Assembly (NCBI GenBank): GCA_021904315.1
Contig: CM038922.1
Span: forward strand, 10,701,347 to 10,765,346
Source of the DNA: Sphagnum magellanicum
Lineage: Eukaryota; Streptophyta; Sphagnopsida; Sphagnales; Sphagnaceae
Direction of reading: 5' to 3'
Length of the DNA stretch: 64,000 nucleotides
Made by a program: the position numbers and the translations under genes. The notes beneath the pieces were generated by a model. It had not been told where the DNA came from and did no database searches. It was given only the letters and a program-made list of their open reading frames with translations. Below are positions 62,087 through 64,000 of the stretch, in pieces (positions within the stretch are counted from its first letter, which is position 1; every line of letters starts with the position of its first letter).

Positions 62087-63022
62087 TTACATTGCGTGAA
62101 GTATGCAATGTGCCCATTTGGTGCCGAAGCCTTTCAAGCTTTTCATGGCTTTGCAACAACAAATACTCATGCGCTTTAGGTGTTGTGATTGGTTCTTTTC
62201 AAGCATTATGAATAATTGGAGAATTGCTCGATCTTCCATAATCTCTACCTTTTTCATTGTGGTTGTTGCCATCTCTATAGTAACTTTTGTTTGAACACGC
62301 AAAACCGATCTTTGAGTTCTGCATTCTTCTGATCCTCCTTTGTTGCCCTTGAACCTTGTGGCCAATGTAAAAGTTTACGATCACTACTTTCGTTGCCTAG
62401 CTCCACTACTTCAAAATCTTGCAGTTTTTCCACTTCACCTAATGTCAGATCTTGATGGGGGTTTTGCACTTTGGTGGGGGGAGGGGGGGGGGTCTTATTT
62501 GCCTCCATGGAATTTGACCATCAAGGCACCTCCTTTAGCAAAAGCCAATAGTGCAAAAACAAAAATGAAACATTCTCCAAAGCTTTTGAAAGAACACCCT
62601 CCAAGGTAGTCCCAAATTTGTTTAAAGCAAGTACAAAATTGTAGCATTCAACAAATTTTTGCAATGTCATGTTTTATGGCACCCCATTTTGTTTCTAGAC
62701 CACATGCAGGTCATTTTGTGCCTTTAGCATGCTTGTGTTTGTTGGAATGATCAACAATGCACTGCCAAAATGCTACACTTTGCTGGCCATTGCCACAAAC
62801 TGGATCTTGAGAAATTAAGAGAAAGCTCAAAACAAGTTGACATTCTTCGTTTGCACAAAAGTTTTTTCCTTTCCCACACTTCACTTGCAAAGAGGTGGGG
62901 TCAGATGTTGCCATTGTGGCAAGAAGGACAAGGGATGGAGTGTGATTTTTGCGCTCGACAAAATATGATTTTTTGCTGGGTTCTTTAGATATTTTTCCAG
63001 GCCTGGCCATTTCGTTTGCCAT
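62087..63022 (-). pseudogene. Harbinger ORF1 (NAM/SANT-like protein) remnant
   Basis: On minus the first frame (63022-62711) has NEECQLVLSFLLISQDP, GNGQQ and VAFWQCIVDH, matching the plant Myb/SANT-like domain of Harbinger ORF1 (pattern: Leu-rich helix, ISQDP, FW). A gap with frameshift follows, then 62508-62275 with PQGSRATKEDQKNAELKDRF, comparable to the P-G-K-A-K-E motif of NAM-associated proteins, and a Met-rich C-terminal piece at 62365-62087. ORF1 helps transposase bind the termini. Degenerate, no intact frame. Confidence 0.75.
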
Positions 63023-63379
63023 TGGTGAGCACCGTTGGGGTGTGTCATTCTAGTTTTGATCTGCTACCAAACCTAAACTACTGTTCCGACCCTTTTACTG
63101 AGCACCGTTGGAGATGCTCTAAGAGGGTATTTGGCATGGTAGAAGAATGTAGAAGGATGAATGAAATGAGCCCAAAAGGAATTGGGATACTAAAGATTTT
63201 GTTCTGTTTGTGAGGCACATGTAGGCTGGAGAAGCAACGTGAATGGAAGTAGAAATCTTGACAGTATCTTGCAATGCAAAAACAAGGGCACCTACACTTG
63301 AAAAGCACAGATTCTGCTGGTTTTGAATTAGGTGTACTTGCTAGACCTTGGATATGGTGAAAGTGTTTTGTAGTTGCTG

Positions 63380-63693
63380 AGAGAGTAGTCAATGAGATTT
63401 GAAGTGATGAACGTGGTCTTGATATTGAGGAGAGAAAAGAAATTCTGTAGAGAGTGTTGGAGCATGATAAGATGCATATTCTACTACCTGAGTATGCCAA
63501 GAATGTACAAGAGACTAAAAATAAGCCGAAAGTGTTGAAAAGTGTGAAGCTGATCTATGCTCAAATGGTTGCCAACATCAGGGTTCAGAACTTTGTGTAC
63601 AGAAGTGCTATTCACTTTGCTGTAGAATGTAGGGAGCATGGAGCTTCTCAAAGTTTCATTTGCAGGACACTTGTGCTAACAAATACTCATTAA
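63380..63693 (+). pseudogene. Unidentified conserved-looking broken ORF
   Basis: A single frame reads about 100 codons with two stops, near 63398 (TGA) and 63458 (TAG), then an open stretch from 63459 to TAA at 63691-63693. Composition is protein-like (MHILLPEYAK, VANIRVQNFVYRSAIHFA, AVECREHGASQSF) and codon use resembles the genes rather than the gaps. No family was recognised. Each stop is one C-to-T change from Arg (CGA) or Gln (CAG). It may be a processed copy of a host gene or an exon continuing past the window edge. Confidence 0.4.
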
Positions 63694-64000
63694 GGAAGGC
63701 CTTGTGAGGAGGATCCATGTAGATCAAACTGGTGAAAATATTTGGGGTGGGTTGCCACTACACTGTAACTGTCAAGCTAACCCATTGTCAATTCTTCCAT
63801 AATCTGTGATTTTGAATTGGGTGGAGTCAGATGCTTAATTACCATAGTTATGCATTCCTGACTCATTTACTTAAATCTTGATTCTTGATACCTATTCAGA
63901 AGACAATGATAATGTTCAAGAAAACCTTTTAACATTTTAGACTTTCTCAATGCCATGCTATTCCCATCAAACTGCCCATTGTGAATTGTGATTCTTCAAT
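63694..64000. other. Window right edge, nothing recognised
   Basis: No ORF, repeat or RNA was recognised. It could be 3' flank of the broken ORF at 63380-63693. Confidence 0.4.

Larger units (their letters stand above)
60246..63119 (-). mobile_element. Degenerate coding PIF/Harbinger transposon
   Basis: 2,874 bp bounded by GGACATCTCCATAGG (left) and CCGTTGGAGATGCTC (right, complement GAGCATCTCCAACGG), flanked by TAA at 60243-60245 and 63120-63122. Inside are both Harbinger genes, an ORF1 with a NAM/SANT-like domain and a DDE nuclease of the HARBI1/DDE_Tnp_4 family, mainly on minus. Both are broken. A short piece of the transposase tail lies inverted on plus at 61619-61813. Confidence 0.88.

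Noticed and set aside
1..64000. tRNA, rRNA or organellar insertions
   Set aside because: Scanned by eye for tRNA arms and rRNA signatures on both strands; none was convincing, although eye scanning could miss divergent copies.

Overview
The window looks like nuclear DNA of a land plant. It has multi-exon genes with short introns, plant-type versions of RTEL1, PTEN, omega-amidase and ALY/THO4, and many interstitial copies of the plant telomere motif (TTTAGGG). Long AT-rich gaps are full of decayed transposons. The mixture of a gag-protease retroelement, a PIF1-helicase/endonuclease element and PIF/Harbinger elements would suit a large seed-free plant genome such as a fern. That placement is inference, and nothing here names a species.

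Five protein genes can be rebuilt exon by exon, with reading frame kept across every junction. (1) 44-8067, plus: RTEL1, an iron-sulphur DNA helicase, 24 exons, first exon(s) beyond the left edge. (2) 9514-about 11809, minus: a PTEN1-type phosphatase, seven exons, tail-to-tail with RTEL1; its initiator codon is not visible. (3) 30965-34338, plus: omega-amidase (NIT2 type), ten exons including a 16-nt micro-exon, with a plastid-type leader and a second in-frame Met. (4) 38214-40419, minus: ALY/THO4 mRNA-export adaptor, five exons, first intron apparently GC-AG. (5) 51366-53489, plus: a small [2Fe-2S] ferredoxin-like protein, four exons. They act in separate pathways and share no visible operon-like logic.

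The rest is mostly non-genic. 12.2-30.9 kb holds a minisatellite beside PTEN, a telomere-motif satellite at 14.8 kb, a repeat cluster at 20.0-20.6 kb, an LTR-like island at 26.3-27.2 kb and much AT-rich sequence without genes. 34.3-37.5 kb contains a perfect telomere-motif palindrome. 41.7-42.1 kb is a ~170-bp tandem repeat, and 43.6 kb a CACTA-type hairpin MITE. 45.0-49.8 kb is a decayed LTR-retroelement piece (gag, zinc knuckles, aspartic protease) whose open frame ends at a motif resembling motif I of C5-DNA methyltransferases.

The right end is a transposon graveyard. It holds a Harbinger-type MITE (56.4-56.8 kb), a PIF1-helicase plus EEP-endonuclease remnant of Helentron type (57.6-59.7 kb), a 2.87-kb PIF/Harbinger element with TAA target duplication, both its genes and an inverted transposase tail (60.2-63.1 kb), and an unidentified broken ORF (63.4-63.7 kb). 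The retroelement-methyltransferase hint, the Helentron remnant and the rearranged Harbinger element are the items most worth following.
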